64,000 bases of DNA from Actinoplanes sp. NBRC 103695 (GCF_030269485.1 NZ_BSTL01000030.1:1-64000), one strand, 5' to 3'; numbered from the stretch's first letter, positions 27,303 through 36,788 are shown. Notes: a model not told the origin generated them from the sequence alone. A program made the numbers and translations.

Positions 27303-28181
27303 CTACCAGGAGCCGGCGGTCGGGCCGGCGGAGCCGCCGCGGCGGCGCAGGTACTTCTCGAACTCGCTGGCGATCTCGTCGCCCGTCAGAGGCTTGATCC
27401 CCGCGTCGCCGACGCGTTCCTCCAGCTCGCGGACGTACTCGCCGAGCTCCGCGTCCTGCTCGGCGGCCGCTCGCACCCGCTTCTCCCACTCGTCCGCCTC
27501 CTCGGCCATCTCGGCCATCGGCACGGGCAGGTCGAGCACGTCCTCGAGGCGGTGCAGGAGGGCGAGCGTCCCCTTCGGGCAGGGCGGGTTGTTGGCGTAG
27601 TGCGGGACGTGCACCCAGAAGGACAGCGCGTCGACCTCGGCTCGGCCGCAGGCCTCCTGGAGGACGCCGACGATGCCGGTGGGGCCGTCGTAGCGGGTGG
27701 GCGCCACCTGGTAGCGGGTGGCCACGTCGGGGCGGGACGCCGAGCCGCTGATCGGCAGGGGGCGGGTGTAGGGGACGTCGGCCAGCAGGGCGCCGAGCAG
27801 CACGATGCGCTCGACCTCGAGGCTGTGGCAGATCTCCAGGACCTGCTCGCAGAACGTCCGCCAGCGCATGCTCGGCTCAATGCCGCGGATCAGCACCACG
27901 TCGCGGTCGGCGCCGGGCGGGGTGGCCCGCATGAACCGGGTCGTCGGCCACTCGATGGTGCGGGTCTCGCCCTCGGTCATGGTGACCGTCGGCCGGCTGA
28001 CCTGGAAGTCGTAGAAGTCCTCGGGGTCGATGGCCGCGATCTCGCGCGCCTCCCACACCTGTTCCAGATGCTCGACGGCCGCGGTGGACGCGTCGGCCGC
28101 GTCGTTCCAGCCCTCGAACGCCGCGATCGCCACGGGGGAACGCAGCTCGGGCAGGCCGTCGAACTCGCTCACGTTCTCCAC
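27303..28181 (-). CDS. PAC2 family protein (proteasome assembly chaperone-like)
   Basis: 292 aa, GTG start. SPVAIAAFEGWNDAADASTAAVEHL, RYDGPTGIVGVLQEACG and SFWVHVPHYANNPPCPKGTLALLHRLE are PAC2 signatures. Actinobacterial members are encoded close to proteasome and mycothiol genes; molecular role not settled. Divergent from metH with a 147-bp gap. Confidence 0.92.
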   Translation of the reverse strand: MENVSEFDGLPELRSPVAIAAFEGWNDAADASTAAVEHLEQVWEAREIAAIDPEDFYDFQVSRPTVTMTEGETRTIEWPTTRFMRATPPGADRDVVLIRGIEPSMRWRTFCEQVLEICHSLEVERIVLLGALLADVPYTRPLPISGSASRPDVATRYQVAPTRYDGPTGIVGVLQEACGRAEVDALSFWVHVPHYANNPPCPKGTLALLHRLEDVLDLPVPMAEMAEEADEWEKRVRAAAEQDAELGEYVRELEERVGDAGIKPLTGDEIASEFEKYLRRRGGSAGPTAGSW

Positions 28182-28328
28182 CTTCCGCCGTTCGTACTCC
28201 CGAAGCCTACGTGCCGCGCTGGAAGCGCACCCGGCGGCCGCGCCGCACCGGCGAGAGCCCGGTCACAATGGCAGGCCCGCCTGTGGACAACCGGTCACGC
28301 CCGGACACCCCCGGATTAAAGTGGCGGG

Positions 28329-31300
28329 ATGCCGACCAACGACCTGCTTTCCGCGCTGTCCCAGCGGGTCCTCGTCGCCGACGGGGCCATGGGCACGATG
28401 CTGCAGGCCGCTGATCTGAGCGTGGACGAGGACTTCCAGGGCCTCGAGGGTTGTAACGAGATTCTGAACGTCACCCGCCCGGACGTCATCCGGGGCGTGC
28501 ACGAGGCCTACCTGGCGGCCGGCGCCGACTGCGTCGAGACCAACACCTTCGGTGCGAACGCCAGCAACCTCGGCGATTACGACATCGCGGACCGGATCCG
28601 CGAGCTGGCGGAGGCGGGTGCCCGGATCGCGCGGGCGGCGGCCGATCGGTTCAGCTCGGCGGAGCAGCCACGGTACGTGCTGGGTTCGGTCGGTCCGGGC
28701 ACCAAGCTGCCGACGCTGGGCCACACGTCGTACACGTCTTTGCGGGACGCCTACCAGGAGACGGCGGCCGGCCTGGTCCTCGGCGGCGCCGACGCGGTGC
28801 TCATCGAGACCTGCCAGGACCTGCTGCAGACCAAGGCGGCGGTGGTCGGCGCGCACCGGGCGATGGCCGAGGTCGGCACCACGATCCCGCTGATCACGCA
28901 CGTGACTGTGGAGACGACCGGCACGATGCTGCTGGGCAGCGAGATCGGCGCCGCGCTGACCGCCCTGGAGCCGCTGGGCATCGACCTGATCGGGCTGAAC
29001 TGCGCCACCGGCCCGGCCGAGATGACCGAGCACCTGCGGTTCCTGTCGCGGCACGCACGCGTACCCCTGTCTGTCATGCCGAACGCGGGGCTGCCCATCC
29101 TCGCGGCCGGCGGCGCCTACTACCCGTTGACCCCCGACGAGCTCGCGGAGGCGCTCGGCCGGTTCGTCCGGGAGTACGGCGTCTCGCTGGTCGGTGGCTG
29201 CTGCGGGACGACGCCGGAGCACATCTCCCGGGTCGTTCAGGAGGTGCGAGGATCAACTGCGGGCTCGCGTACGCCGGAGCACGCGCCCAGCGTGTCGTCG
29301 ATCTACCACGAGGCGCCGTTCCGGCAGGACGCCGGCGTGCTGATGATCGGGGAGCGGACCAACGCGAACGGTTCCCAGGCGTTCCGTGAGCCGATGCTGG
29401 CCGGTGACTGGCAGGCCTGTGTGGAGATCGCCCGTGGCCAGGCCCGGGACGGTTCGCACCTGCTGGACCTGTGCGTCGACTATGTGGGCCGCGACGGCAC
29501 ACAGGACATGCGCGAGCTGGCCGGCCGGTTCGCGACCGCGTCCACGCTGCCGATCATGCTGGACTCCACCGAGCCGCAGGTCGTCGAGGCGGGGCTGGAG
29601 ATGCTCGGCGGCCGCTGCGTGGTCAACTCGGTGAACTACGAGGACGGCGAGGGCCCGGGCTCGCGGTTCGCCCGGATGATGCCGATCGTCAAGGAGCACG
29701 GCGCCGCGGTGGTCGCGCTGACCATCGACGAGGAGGGCCAGGCCAGGACGGCGGACTGGAAGGTGCGGGTCGCGTCCCGGCTGATCGACACGCTGACCGG
29801 CGAGTGGGGGATGAACCGGTCGGACATCCTGGTCGACGCGCTGACCTTCCCGATCGCCACCGGTCAGGAGGAGACCCGCCGCGACGCGCTGGAGACGATC
29901 GAGGCGATCCGGCGGATCAGCGAGCTCTACCCGGGCGTCAACTTCACGCTGGGCGTGTCGAACGTGTCGTTCGGCCTGAACCCGGCAGCCCGGCAGGTCC
30001 TCAACTCGGTGTTCCTGAACGAGTGCGTCGAGGCCGGCATGACCAGCGCGATCGTGCACGCCAGCAAGATCCTGCCGATGTCGCGCATCCCCGGCGAGCA
30101 CCGCCAGGTCGCCCTGGACATGGTGTACGACCGGCGTCGTGAGGGCTACGACCCGCTGCACCGGTTCATGGCGCTGTTCGAGGGCGTGGATGTGGCGTCG
30201 GCACGGGAGACCCGGGCGCAGGAACTGGCCGGGCTGCCCTTGGACGAGCGCCTGAAGCGCCGCGTCGTCGACGGCGAGCGCAAGGGCCTCGAGGCGGACC
30301 TGGACGAGGCGCTCGGGACGAGTTCCGCGCTGGACATCGTCAACGACATCCTGCTGGACGGCATGAAGACGGTCGGTGAGCTGTTCGGCTCCGGCCAGAT
30401 GCAGCTGCCGTTCGTGCTGCAGTCGGCAGAGGTGATGAAGGCGGCGGTGGCCTACCTCGAGCCGCACATGGAGAAGAACGAGGACGAGGACGGCAAGGGT
30501 CGCATCGTGCTGGCCACGGTCAAGGGTGACGTGCACGACATCGGCAAGAACCTGGTGGACATCATCCTCAGCAACAACGGCTACGAGGTCGTCAACATCG
30601 GCATCAAGCAGCCGATCACCGCGATCATCGAGGCGGCCGAGGAGCATCGCGCCGACGCGATCGGCATGTCCGGCCTGCTGGTCAAGAGCACGGTCGTGAT
30701 GAAGGAGAACCTGCAGGAGATCGCTTCCCGCGGGCTCGCCGCCCGGTTCCCGGTGATGCTCGGCGGCGCGGCGCTGACCAGGTCGTACGTCGAGGACGAC
30801 CTGCGCTCGCAGTACGAGGGCGAGGTGCATTACGCGCGGGACGCGTTCGAGGGGCTGTCCCTGATGGACAAGATGATGACCGCCAAGCGGGGCGGCGCCG
30901 CGGTGATCGACCCTGATCGCGAGGCGGCGCTGGCGGCCCGCCGGGCGCGGCGCGAACGGCAGCGGGCCCTCGTGTCGGACAGTCTGCCGCCGCTGGACGA
31001 CGCCTCGGTGCGTTCGGACGTGGCGACCGGCGTCCCGATCCCGCGGCCACCGTTCTTCGGCACCCGGGTGATCAAGGGTGTGCCGCTGGCCGACTACGCG
31101 TCGCTGCTCGACGAGCGGGCGACGTTCCTGGGTCAGTGGGGCTTGCGCGGGGCACGCGGCGGCCAGGGCCCGTCGTACGAGGAGCTGGTCGAGTCGGAGG
31201 GCCGGCCGCGGCTGCGCTACTGGCTGGACAGGCTGATCGCCGACCACGTGCTGGAGGCGTCGGTGGTGTACGGCTACTTCCCGGCCTACGCGGAGGGCAA

Positions 31301-31853
31301 CACGCTGGTCGTCCTCGACGAGAACGGCGCGGCGGAACGGGCCCGCTTCACCTTCCCGAGGCAGAGGCAGGAGCGCCGGCTGTGCCTGGCGGACTTCTTC
31401 GCCCCGCGTACGCGGGACGGGCTTGATGTCGTGGCTCTGCAACTGGTGACGGTCGGCCAGCCGATCAGCGAGTACACGGCGAAACTGTTCGCCGCCGACG
31501 AGTACCGCGACTACCTGGAGGTGCACGGCCTGTCCGTGCAGCTCACCGAGGCGCTGGCCGAGTACTGGCACCGCCGCATCCGCTCCGAGCTGGCTTTCCC
31601 CGACGGCTCCACGGTGGCGACCGGCGATCCACCGGACCTGGCGGGCCTGCTGAAGAACGACTACCGAGGCTGCCGCTACGCGTTCGGCTACCCGGCCTGC
31701 CCCGACCTGGCGGACCGAGCCAAGGTCGTCGACCTCCTGGACGCCACCCGCATCGGCGTCACCTTGTCCGACGAGTTCCAGCTGGAGCCCGAGCAGTCCA
31801 CCGACGCGATCGTCGTCCACCACCCGGACGCCAGCTACTTCAACGCCAAGTGA
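28329..31853 (+). CDS. metH: Cobalamin-dependent methionine synthase
   Basis: 1174 aa. Homocysteine domain with zinc Cys C225 (GLNCATGP), C291 and C292 (GGCCGTTPEH); pterin domain (GERTNANGSQAFRE, LDLCVDYVGRDG); B12 cap and binding domain with the D734-V-H736-D-I-G motif (H736 replaces the lower axial ligand); reactivation domain with YRGCRYAFGYPACPD. It transfers the methyl group of 5-methyl-THF to homocysteine. The last codons CAACGCCAAG plus the T of TGA form the element's left core site; the stop is now TGA from the element. No B12 riboswitch seen upstream. Confidence 0.97.
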   Translation: MPTNDLLSALSQRVLVADGAMGTMLQAADLSVDEDFQGLEGCNEILNVTRPDVIRGVHEAYLAAGADCVETNTFGANASNLGDYDIADRIRELAEAGARIARAAADRFSSAEQPRYVLGSVGPGTKLPTLGHTSYTSLRDAYQETAAGLVLGGADAVLIETCQDLLQTKAAVVGAHRAMAEVGTTIPLITHVTVETTGTMLLGSEIGAALTALEPLGIDLIGLNCATGPAEMTEHLRFLSRHARVPLSVMPNAGLPILAAGGAYYPLTPDELAEALGRFVREYGVSLVGGCCGTTPEHISRVVQEVRGSTAGSRTPEHAPSVSSIYHEAPFRQDAGVLMIGERTNANGSQAFREPMLAGDWQACVEIARGQARDGSHLLDLCVDYVGRDGTQDMRELAGRFATASTLPIMLDSTEPQVVEAGLEMLGGRCVVNSVNYEDGEGPGSRFARMMPIVKEHGAAVVALTIDEEGQARTADWKVRVASRLIDTLTGEWGMNRSDILVDALTFPIATGQEETRRDALETIEAIRRISELYPGVNFTLGVSNVSFGLNPAARQVLNSVFLNECVEAGMTSAIVHASKILPMSRIPGEHRQVALDMVYDRRREGYDPLHRFMALFEGVDVASARETRAQELAGLPLDERLKRRVVDGERKGLEADLDEALGTSSALDIVNDILLDGMKTVGELFGSGQMQLPFVLQSAEVMKAAVAYLEPHMEKNEDEDGKGRIVLATVKGDVHDIGKNLVDIILSNNGYEVVNIGIKQPITAIIEAAEEHRADAIGMSGLLVKSTVVMKENLQEIASRGLAARFPVMLGGAALTRSYVEDDLRSQYEGEVHYARDAFEGLSLMDKMMTAKRGGAAVIDPDREAALAARRARRERQRALVSDSLPPLDDASVRSDVATGVPIPRPPFFGTRVIKGVPLADYASLLDERATFLGQWGLRGARGGQGPSYEELVESEGRPRLRYWLDRLIADHVLEASVVYGYFPAYAEGNTLVVLDENGAAERARFTFPRQRQERRLCLADFFAPRTRDGLDVVALQLVTVGQPISEYTAKLFAADEYRDYLEVHGLSVQLTEALAEYWHRRIRSELAFPDGSTVATGDPPDLAGLLKNDYRGCRYAFGYPACPDLADRAKVVDLLDATRIGVTLSDEFQLEPEQSTDAIVVHHPDASYFNAK
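31841..31851 (+). other. attL core (metH 3' end)
   Basis: CAACGCCAAGT, identical to 47301-47311. With the 24 bp to its left, 25 of 35 positions match the right-end sequence, so the element carries a diverged copy of the metH terminus (HPSAVIYCNAK-stop versus HPDASYFNAK-stop). Confidence 0.8.
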
Positions 31854-31905
31854 CTCTAGAATCGGCTCTGACCTGCGCTTCTATCGGCTAGATTGGCCTG
31901 GAATC

Positions 31906-31936
31906 CAAGATCATGCCGTGCTCATGCCGTCTGGCG
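31906..31936. repeat. Left 31-bp direct repeat, candidate integrase arm site
   Basis: Matches 47167-47197 with 2 differences. Each copy contains TCATGCCGT twice at an 11-bp period (31911 and 31922). It overlaps the int stop codon and lies 55 bp from the attL core, a layout expected of tyrosine-integrase arm-binding sites. Confidence 0.75.
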
Positions 31937-33149
31937 CTCCGGAGGGGTCTGGCGGGTCAGCATCAAAGGCGGCGTCGATCGCCCGTCGGGTCCGGTCCTC
32001 ACTGCTGGGCAGCAGGTGCGTATACACCCGCAGAGTGAAGCCCGGATCCGTGTGGCCCAGGTAGCTGGCGAGCGCCTTGATGCTTTCGCCGGCGTCCAGC
32101 AGGACGGAAGCGTAGGTGTGCCGGAGCACGTGCATCCCGTTGCGGCGATCGTCCTCGATGCCCGCGCGACGGATGGTCGGCTTCCACACCCGCAGGTTGA
32201 ACTCATTCCGCTCGAGGGCACTCCCATCGGGCCGGGACAAGAGCAGTCGAACTGTCACCGGTTCCCCGGTCAGTGTGCCGAAGGGGAGTGTGACATCGAC
32301 GGGAGGTATCTTTTCCGCGTGGTGGTCCAGGCGGTCAGCCACCGATCGTGGCAGCGGTACCTCGCGTGTCTTGCGTCCCTTGGGTAGCGCGAAGATGAGC
32401 CTGCCCCGGACGATTTTGATCTGACGCCGGACCATAATGATTCTCCGGTCTCTGTCGATGTCGTCCGGACTTAATCCGAATATCTCGCCCTGCCGCAGAC
32501 CGCATCCGGCACCTATGTCCACACAGATGCGGTATCGAGGTGCCGTTGCTGACCTCATTGCGATGCGCTGCTCTGCGTTCCAGGGGATGACTTTTTGCGG
32601 GGTGTATGTCGGAGCCCGAACGCTTTTCGCTGCGAACGGGCTACTGGCGATGCGTTTGTCGTCGACAGCGGCATTGAAGACCATGGAGACGTCGTTGTAG
32701 AGGACACGCCGGTAACTTGCGGCAAGTCCCTTCTCTTGAAGCTGCCGCCCCCATGCGCGGATTGTTGACGGATGGATTGCCGACAACGATAGATGCCCGA
32801 GCTGCGGAAGAACGTGTAGCCGGAACTCGTATTCGAGACGGACCATCGTCTGTTCGTCTACGGAGGTTGCGCTCATCCATTCCTTTGTGAACGCCTGGAA
32901 GGTGATCCGCCCCGCGTTCGGATCGACGTAGCTGCCCCGAAGTACATCGGTTTGCACCGAGGCCAGAAAGGCTAGGGCTTCTCTCTTCTTTTTGTCCGGG
33001 AAAGATTTCGACTTCTCACGCCCGTCAGGACCGAGGTACCGGACCCGATAACGAGAGCCTTTCCCGTAGCTCGCTCGCGGGACCTGCTGAGTCTTGCCAT
33101 CAGGGCCTGCGACTGTGCGATACCAGGTGTCGACCAGATGCCCCGCCAT
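31911..33149 (-). CDS. int: Tyrosine recombinase (site-specific integrase)
   Basis: 412 aa. AP2-like N-terminal arm-binding part (YGKGSRYRVRYLGPDGREKSKSF), SAM-like core-binding domain (about 80-180), catalytic domain with R219 (GLRQGE), probable K257, H340-x-x-R343 (HVLRHTYAS), H366 (LGHTDP) and nucleophile Y376 (RVYTHL). It catalyses integration and excision at the metH core with Xis. It begins on the last base of the xis stop (TGATG); its own stop lies in the arm-type repeat. Confidence 0.96.
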   Translation of the reverse strand: MAGHLVDTWYRTVAGPDGKTQQVPRASYGKGSRYRVRYLGPDGREKSKSFPDKKKREALAFLASVQTDVLRGSYVDPNAGRITFQAFTKEWMSATSVDEQTMVRLEYEFRLHVLPQLGHLSLSAIHPSTIRAWGRQLQEKGLAASYRRVLYNDVSMVFNAAVDDKRIASSPFAAKSVRAPTYTPQKVIPWNAEQRIAMRSATAPRYRICVDIGAGCGLRQGEIFGLSPDDIDRDRRIIMVRRQIKIVRGRLIFALPKGRKTREVPLPRSVADRLDHHAEKIPPVDVTLPFGTLTGEPVTVRLLLSRPDGSALERNEFNLRVWKPTIRRAGIEDDRRNGMHVLRHTYASVLLDAGESIKALASYLGHTDPGFTLRVYTHLLPSSEDRTRRAIDAAFDADPPDPSGAPDGMSTA

Positions 33150-33343
33150 CAGGCCGCCTGGCGTTGTGTGCGGAACCAGTCGCGGACGTCGTCGGGGTCG
33201 TAGCGGAGGTGGCGGCCGACGCGGCTTGCGGGTGGTCCGTATTGGCGTTTGCGCCAGGTGTAGAGGGTCTGGACGGGTACGCGGAGGTATTCAGCAGTCT
33301 GGTGGATGTCCCAGAGTGCCTCCCTCCGTAGTGGTGTGGTCAT
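33149..33343 (-). CDS. xis: Excisionase (helix-turn-helix, MerR-like DNA-binding fold)
   Basis: 64 aa. WDIHQTAEYLRVPVQTLYTWRKRQYGPPASRVGRHLRYDPDDVRDW is the HTH_17/excisionase fold: a wHTH followed by an RYxxxDVxxW end. AAGGAG lies 5-6 nt before the ATG. Standard partner of AICE integrases, directing excision. Confidence 0.93.
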   Translation of the reverse strand: MTTPLRREALWDIHQTAEYLRVPVQTLYTWRKRQYGPPASRVGRHLRYDPDDVRDWFRTQRQAA

Positions 33344-33539
33344 AGTGCTCCTTGAGGGTTGCGGTCACGTAGACGCGGATTTCTCCGGCGTGACGTGCCG
33401 AGTGGGTGCTGCTACGGATGCTCACCCGGTCGCCGTGTTGCTCGGTGAGCAGGGTGAGCAGGTGTTGTTTCTGTTGTGCGACGGTCGCGGCCGGGCCGAT
33501 GAGCCGGACGGCGAGCAGTGGCCGGGGCGTGCCGGGCAT
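33291..33539 (-). CDS. Small hypothetical protein between rep and xis
   Basis: 82 aa from ATG at 33539 (GGAAGAGG about 9 nt upstream). MPGTPRPLLAVRLIG then a helical QQKQHLLTLLTEQ and a basic strand region. It overlaps xis by 53 bp in another frame. AICEs often have a small gene here; no function known to me. Confidence 0.55.
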   Translation of the reverse strand: MPGTPRPLLAVRLIGPAATVAQQKQHLLTLLTEQHGDRVSIRSSTHSARHAGEIRVYVTATLKEHYDHTTTEGGTLGHPPDC

Positions 33540-33596
33540 AGGTGTGCCTCTTCCGGGTTGTGGATTCCGCTGTGGAGTTGTCAAGGAACGGGCCGG

Positions 33597-33614
33597 TTGA
33601 CACGTACGTGTCAA
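33597..33614. promoter_or_regulatory. Palindrome copy 1, upstream of the small gene/xis/int block
   Basis: Perfect 18-bp palindrome TTGACACGTACGTGTCAA covering the rep stop codon and 58 bp upstream of the next start. Its inner 16 bp recur exactly at 38931 and 41103. Each copy contains a -35-like TTGACA or CTGACA. Probable operator of an element-encoded repressor. Confidence 0.7.
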
Positions 33615-35187
33615 GCTGCGGTGGGGAGGATGGTCGCGGCGGCGGCGAAGTCGTCTTCGCGTGCCTCGCGGGCGGCTTGGTCGCGGCGGCGAGCGGCGTC
33701 GGCAGCGGAGTTGGCGAGCAGGGCGTCGCCGGTGCTGATCCAGCCGGTGGCGTGGTAGCCGAGCCGGGTGACGACGAGGTCGGCCTGGTCGTCGTCCCAG
33801 AGTTGCGGGAAGCCCTGGGTGCGTCGCCAGATGGTGCGTTGCATGCGCAGGAAGCCGTAGGTGACGGAGAAGCCGCGGCTCTTGGTGGTGATGTGGCCGC
33901 CGCAGCCGAACATGTGGGCGTAGCGGCGTAGCCGGTGCCAGCCGTCGGCGGTGCCGAGGTTCCAGCAGGCGCGGATGAGCCGGCCGACGTGGGTATCCGG
34001 GGTGGCGTGCAGCTCGATGGTGAGTTCGTCGATGCGGCGGAAGATCTGCCCGGTGGCCTCGGTGCTCTTGGTGACATACTTGGCGAGGTAGCCGGTCAGC
34101 TTGGCGAGGTTGTCGTCACCACCGGGCGCGTTGATGTGCTTGATGTCGAGACCGTGCTGGCCCCAGGCGATATGCCAGCCTTCGCCGCCGTTGGCCGGAT
34201 GAGGGGCGCTGGTGTAGCTGGTTTTGCGGAAGGCTGTTTCCAGCACGGCGGCGACCATGGCGCGGGTGACGATCTGGTCGGGCGGGACGATCGCGCCGGG
34301 GCAGTCGGGGTGATAGCCGTCGAACCGGATCGCTGCGTGGTAGTGCAGGGCGCCACGTGCTTGCAGTTCGTAGACCTTGACGTAGCGACGGCGCAAGGTG
34401 ACCCCGAGGCGCTTGCCGAGACGCTGGAGTTCGCGGTCGGCTTCCTGGATGGTGCGCCGCCACAGTTCGGGTGCTTCGTGGTTCCAGACGACCTGGGCGT
34501 CGTGGTCGTAGCAGTCCAGGCACAGCGGTTGACCGAGGGCGGGATCGGTGGCCTTGTGCCGGGCTGTGCACCGCGTCGGTTGGCCGTGCTCGCAGGGTTT
34601 GCCGAACGGGTGGCAGGGGTTCGGCCGGCAGGTGCAGGTGTCCTTGTTGCGGCAGTCGGCGGCGTGGGTTTTGACGACGCGGTGGTGGACCTGCCCGAAG
34701 CTGGGGGCGGTGGCGGTGAGGAACACGGCGAGGTGCTGGCCGAGTGGCGGCAGGCCCCATCGGTCGCCGCGGAGTCCGGCGGCGATGAGGTGGTAGGTGT
34801 CGCGGCGGTAGACCTCGGCGCAGGAGGGGCAGACGGCGGCGCGGCGGTTTCCGCAGGGGGTGTAGATGGCGCCGTCGGGCATGTCGGCGGTGTCGATGGT
34901 GTGCAGGAGTGTGCCGTCGGGGTTGTTGACGTCGATCTGCCCGGTGAGCCGGATCGGGTGGCGGCAGGCGGCGGCGGCCTGGACGTGGCCGAGCCAGTCG
35001 CCGAAGTCGCCGGAGCGGACCCGGGCGCGGGCGGCGGCGACCTCGGCGGTGTCGAAACCCAGCTCGGTGTCGGGGTGCGAGGTTCGGGTGCGGTGGGGGT
35101 GGCCCAGGGCCAGAATTTCTCGGCGTTCTCCCCCGTGCCCACAACCGTGGTGGTTGTGGACGCGAGAGGCAGCGACGAGCTGCTCAT
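33611..35187 (-). CDS. repSA: RepSA-type replication initiator (start region frameshifted or non-ATG start)
   Basis: The main frame (ATG at 34882, 423 aa) has CGNRRAAVCPSCAEVYRRDTYHL zinc-finger pairs, HAVFLTATAPSFG-like segment, ELQARGALHYHAAIRFDG (HxH metal site of rolling-circle initiators) and YLAKYVTKSTEA with the candidate tyrosine. Conserved coding continues upstream in the same frame (GDFGDWLGHVQAAAACRHPIRLTG) to about 35130 but with no ATG, GTG or TTG. An ATG coupled to the SpdB stop (TAATG) at 35187 is in a different frame; one extra G in the five-G run (plus-strand C run 35130-35134) would join them. Either a -1 shift, a CTG start, a mutation or a sequence error. Confidence 0.8.
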
Positions 35188-36107
35188 TAGGCGTTGGCTC
35201 CTGCCATGGTGCTGCCGTTGCGGGCGGTGGTGTCTGCCTGCTTGGGCGGGTTGGTTTCGAGGTAGAGAAGGATCGCTTCGGCGGTTGCGGTGTCGACTCG
35301 CAGACGTACGGCCATCTTGTTGGTGCTGATCGGTTCGCCGGTGCTGTCGAGGTGCGAGGTCGCGATCGCGCGGGCGTTGTCCAGCAGCGCTTGCGGGTAT
35401 CGCGGAGCGTCCTCAGCGGGCAGCGTGGCGGGTACCGGTTCCGGTGCGGCCGGGGTGGGCGTCGCCTGCTCCGGTGCGGTCTTCTTCGCGGGCGGTCGGT
35501 TGCTCGGTGTCTTCTTCGCCGCCGCCGTCTTCTTGGCGGGGGTGGCCCTGGTCGTGGATGCGGCAGCCGGGCGGGCCTTCGCGCGCGTTTCGCCTGTGGG
35601 GCTGGCGGGCGAGGCGGCCGGCTTTGTGGCCGCGACCGGTTTGGTGGTGGGCCGAGGTGCGGTGGCGGTTGCGGTGAAGACGAGCTTGGACAGTCCGAGG
35701 AAGGCCAGCGCCGGGAGGGCGGAGACCACCCAGCCGGACAGGCCGGGCTTGGCCACGGCGAGCTGTGCGGTCAGCGAGAACAGGACAGCGCCGATGAGCA
35801 GTGCCATCGGGTATCCGACCTTCGCGTTCTGCTTGTCACGGCGGCGTCGGCGGCCGATCTCGATGATGGCTGCGGTCGGGATGAGTTCGGAGATGACCGC
35901 GTTGGCCCAGCCGAACCATTCGTCGGTTCCTGCGGGGCTGTTGTCGAGGGTCCATTCCTTGACGTGGTTGAACGAGGCAGCTCCGGCCATGAGGCCGACG
36001 AACAGGACGATGACGACGAGGACCGCTGCCTGGCCGGTGTCTGCCGTGAAGCGGCGGCGCGGCGCGGGTCGGGTGGTCTTCTTGGTGGGCGTGGGTGCGG
36101 TGGTCAT
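35187..36107 (-). CDS. spdB: DUF2637 protein, SpdB-like plasmid-spread membrane protein
   Basis: 306 aa from ATG 36107 (GGAGG 5 nt upstream; ATG 36110 is adjacent). Four hydrophobic segments: about 27-46, 70-90 (weak), 101-119, 125-147, within DUF2637 (LVVIVLFVGLMAGAASFNHV). Then a Lys/Ala/Pro/Thr-rich linker (150-230) and a C-terminal helix-turn-helix-like region (SLTNKMAVRLRV-like). SpdB proteins act in intramycelial spreading of Streptomyces conjugative elements with Tra. The stop overlaps a rep-region ATG. Confidence 0.85.
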   Translation of the reverse strand: MTTAPTPTKKTTRPAPRRRFTADTGQAAVLVVIVLFVGLMAGAASFNHVKEWTLDNSPAGTDEWFGWANAVISELIPTAAIIEIGRRRRRDKQNAKVGYPMALLIGAVLFSLTAQLAVAKPGLSGWVVSALPALAFLGLSKLVFTATATAPRPTTKPVAATKPAASPASPTGETRAKARPAAASTTRATPAKKTAAAKKTPSNRPPAKKTAPEQATPTPAAPEPVPATLPAEDAPRYPQALLDNARAIATSHLDSTGEPISTNKMAVRLRVDTATAEAILLYLETNPPKQADTTARNGSTMAGANA

Positions 36108-36304
36108 CATGACCTCCGCTCGCGGCTGGTCGAGTCGGCCGGGTCGATGTGGATGCCTTTCGCGGCCAGGATCTGAAGGGCGTGGGCACGGTCGCGGGCC
36201 CCGTGCACGGTGATTCGGCGACTGACGTAGCGCTCGGTCACGGTCCGCTCAGTGGTGACCTTGGAAGTCTCGGTCGTTTTGGGAGTCCGCTTGTTGTCCG
36301 GCAT
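36107..36304 (-). CDS. Small basic hypothetical protein
   Basis: 65 aa. A Thr/Lys/Glu-rich N-terminus followed by RYVSRRITVHGARDRAHALQILAAKGIHIDP. The stop overlaps the SpdB start. The overlap chain supports it being a gene; no family recognised. Confidence 0.6.
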   Translation of the reverse strand: MPDNKRTPKTTETSKVTTERTVTERYVSRRITVHGARDRAHALQILAAKGIHIDPADSTSRERRS

Positions 36305-36317
36305 GGAAGGTCTCCGT

Positions 36318-36788
36318 TCAGATGATCGCGAAGAGGGAAGCGGTCAGTAGGGCGATGAGGAGGGCTGCTCGCAGCAGGTCGGTGGCGAGCTGGACCAGGC
36401 GGTACTTGTGGCGCACCATGCGCGACAAGGCCATGAGGCGTTGGGCGAGGTAGGCCGCGTTCTCGCGGTCGTTCTGGCTGAAGTCGGACAGGACTTCGCC
36501 GAGGCTGTTGGTGCTGGCCCAGCGCATGAAGCCGTGGTTGCCGCCGAGGGTCGGCCGTACGGCCGTGATGAGCACGGCTACGGCGACGGCGATGAGCGCG
36601 ACGGTCAGCAGCGCACCGGCCGTCACGGGTGCGGGGAGCTTGGTCTTGGCCAGCAGGGCGATGCTGACGGAGACGGACGTGAGGGCTCCGGCCAGCAGCA
36701 TGGACGCCTTGATGTCGACGCGGGCGATCTGGCCACTGGTCTCGGTGATCGCGTCGGAGATGGTCTTCGGGTCGGGGGTGCGGTTCAT
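36318..36788 (-). CDS. PycTM-domain protein (Pycsar effector family), orphan
   Basis: 156 aa. ISDAITETSGQIARVDIKASMLLAGALTSVSV matches the PycTM/DUF5706 N-terminal helix (D-x-K-A-S-x-L-L), TM segments at about 27-46, 54-77 and 137-155, with a helical cytoplasmic part (LAQRLMALSRMVRHKYRLVQ) before the last. In Pycsar defence, PycTM effectors respond to cyclic pyrimidine nucleotides made by PycC and disrupt the membrane. No PycC-type cyclase is encoded in the element, so it may serve immunity with a distant cyclase or another element function. The start overlaps the upstream stop (ATGA). Confidence 0.8.
   Translation of the reverse strand: MNRTPDPKTISDAITETSGQIARVDIKASMLLAGALTSVSVSIALLAKTKLPAPVTAGALLTVALIAVAVAVLITAVRPTLGGNHGFMRWASTNSLGEVLSDFSQNDRENAAYLAQRLMALSRMVRHKYRLVQLATDLLRAALLIALLTASLFAII

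Noticed and set aside
28182..28328. Possible cobalamin or SAM riboswitch before metH
   Set aside because: The gap is only 147 bp and lacks a B12-box or SAM-type core; no convincing fold by eye.
31854..31910. tRNA gene at the element end, as in most AICEs
   Set aside because: No cloverleaf or T-loop sequence is present at either junction; the core lies in the metH coding end.
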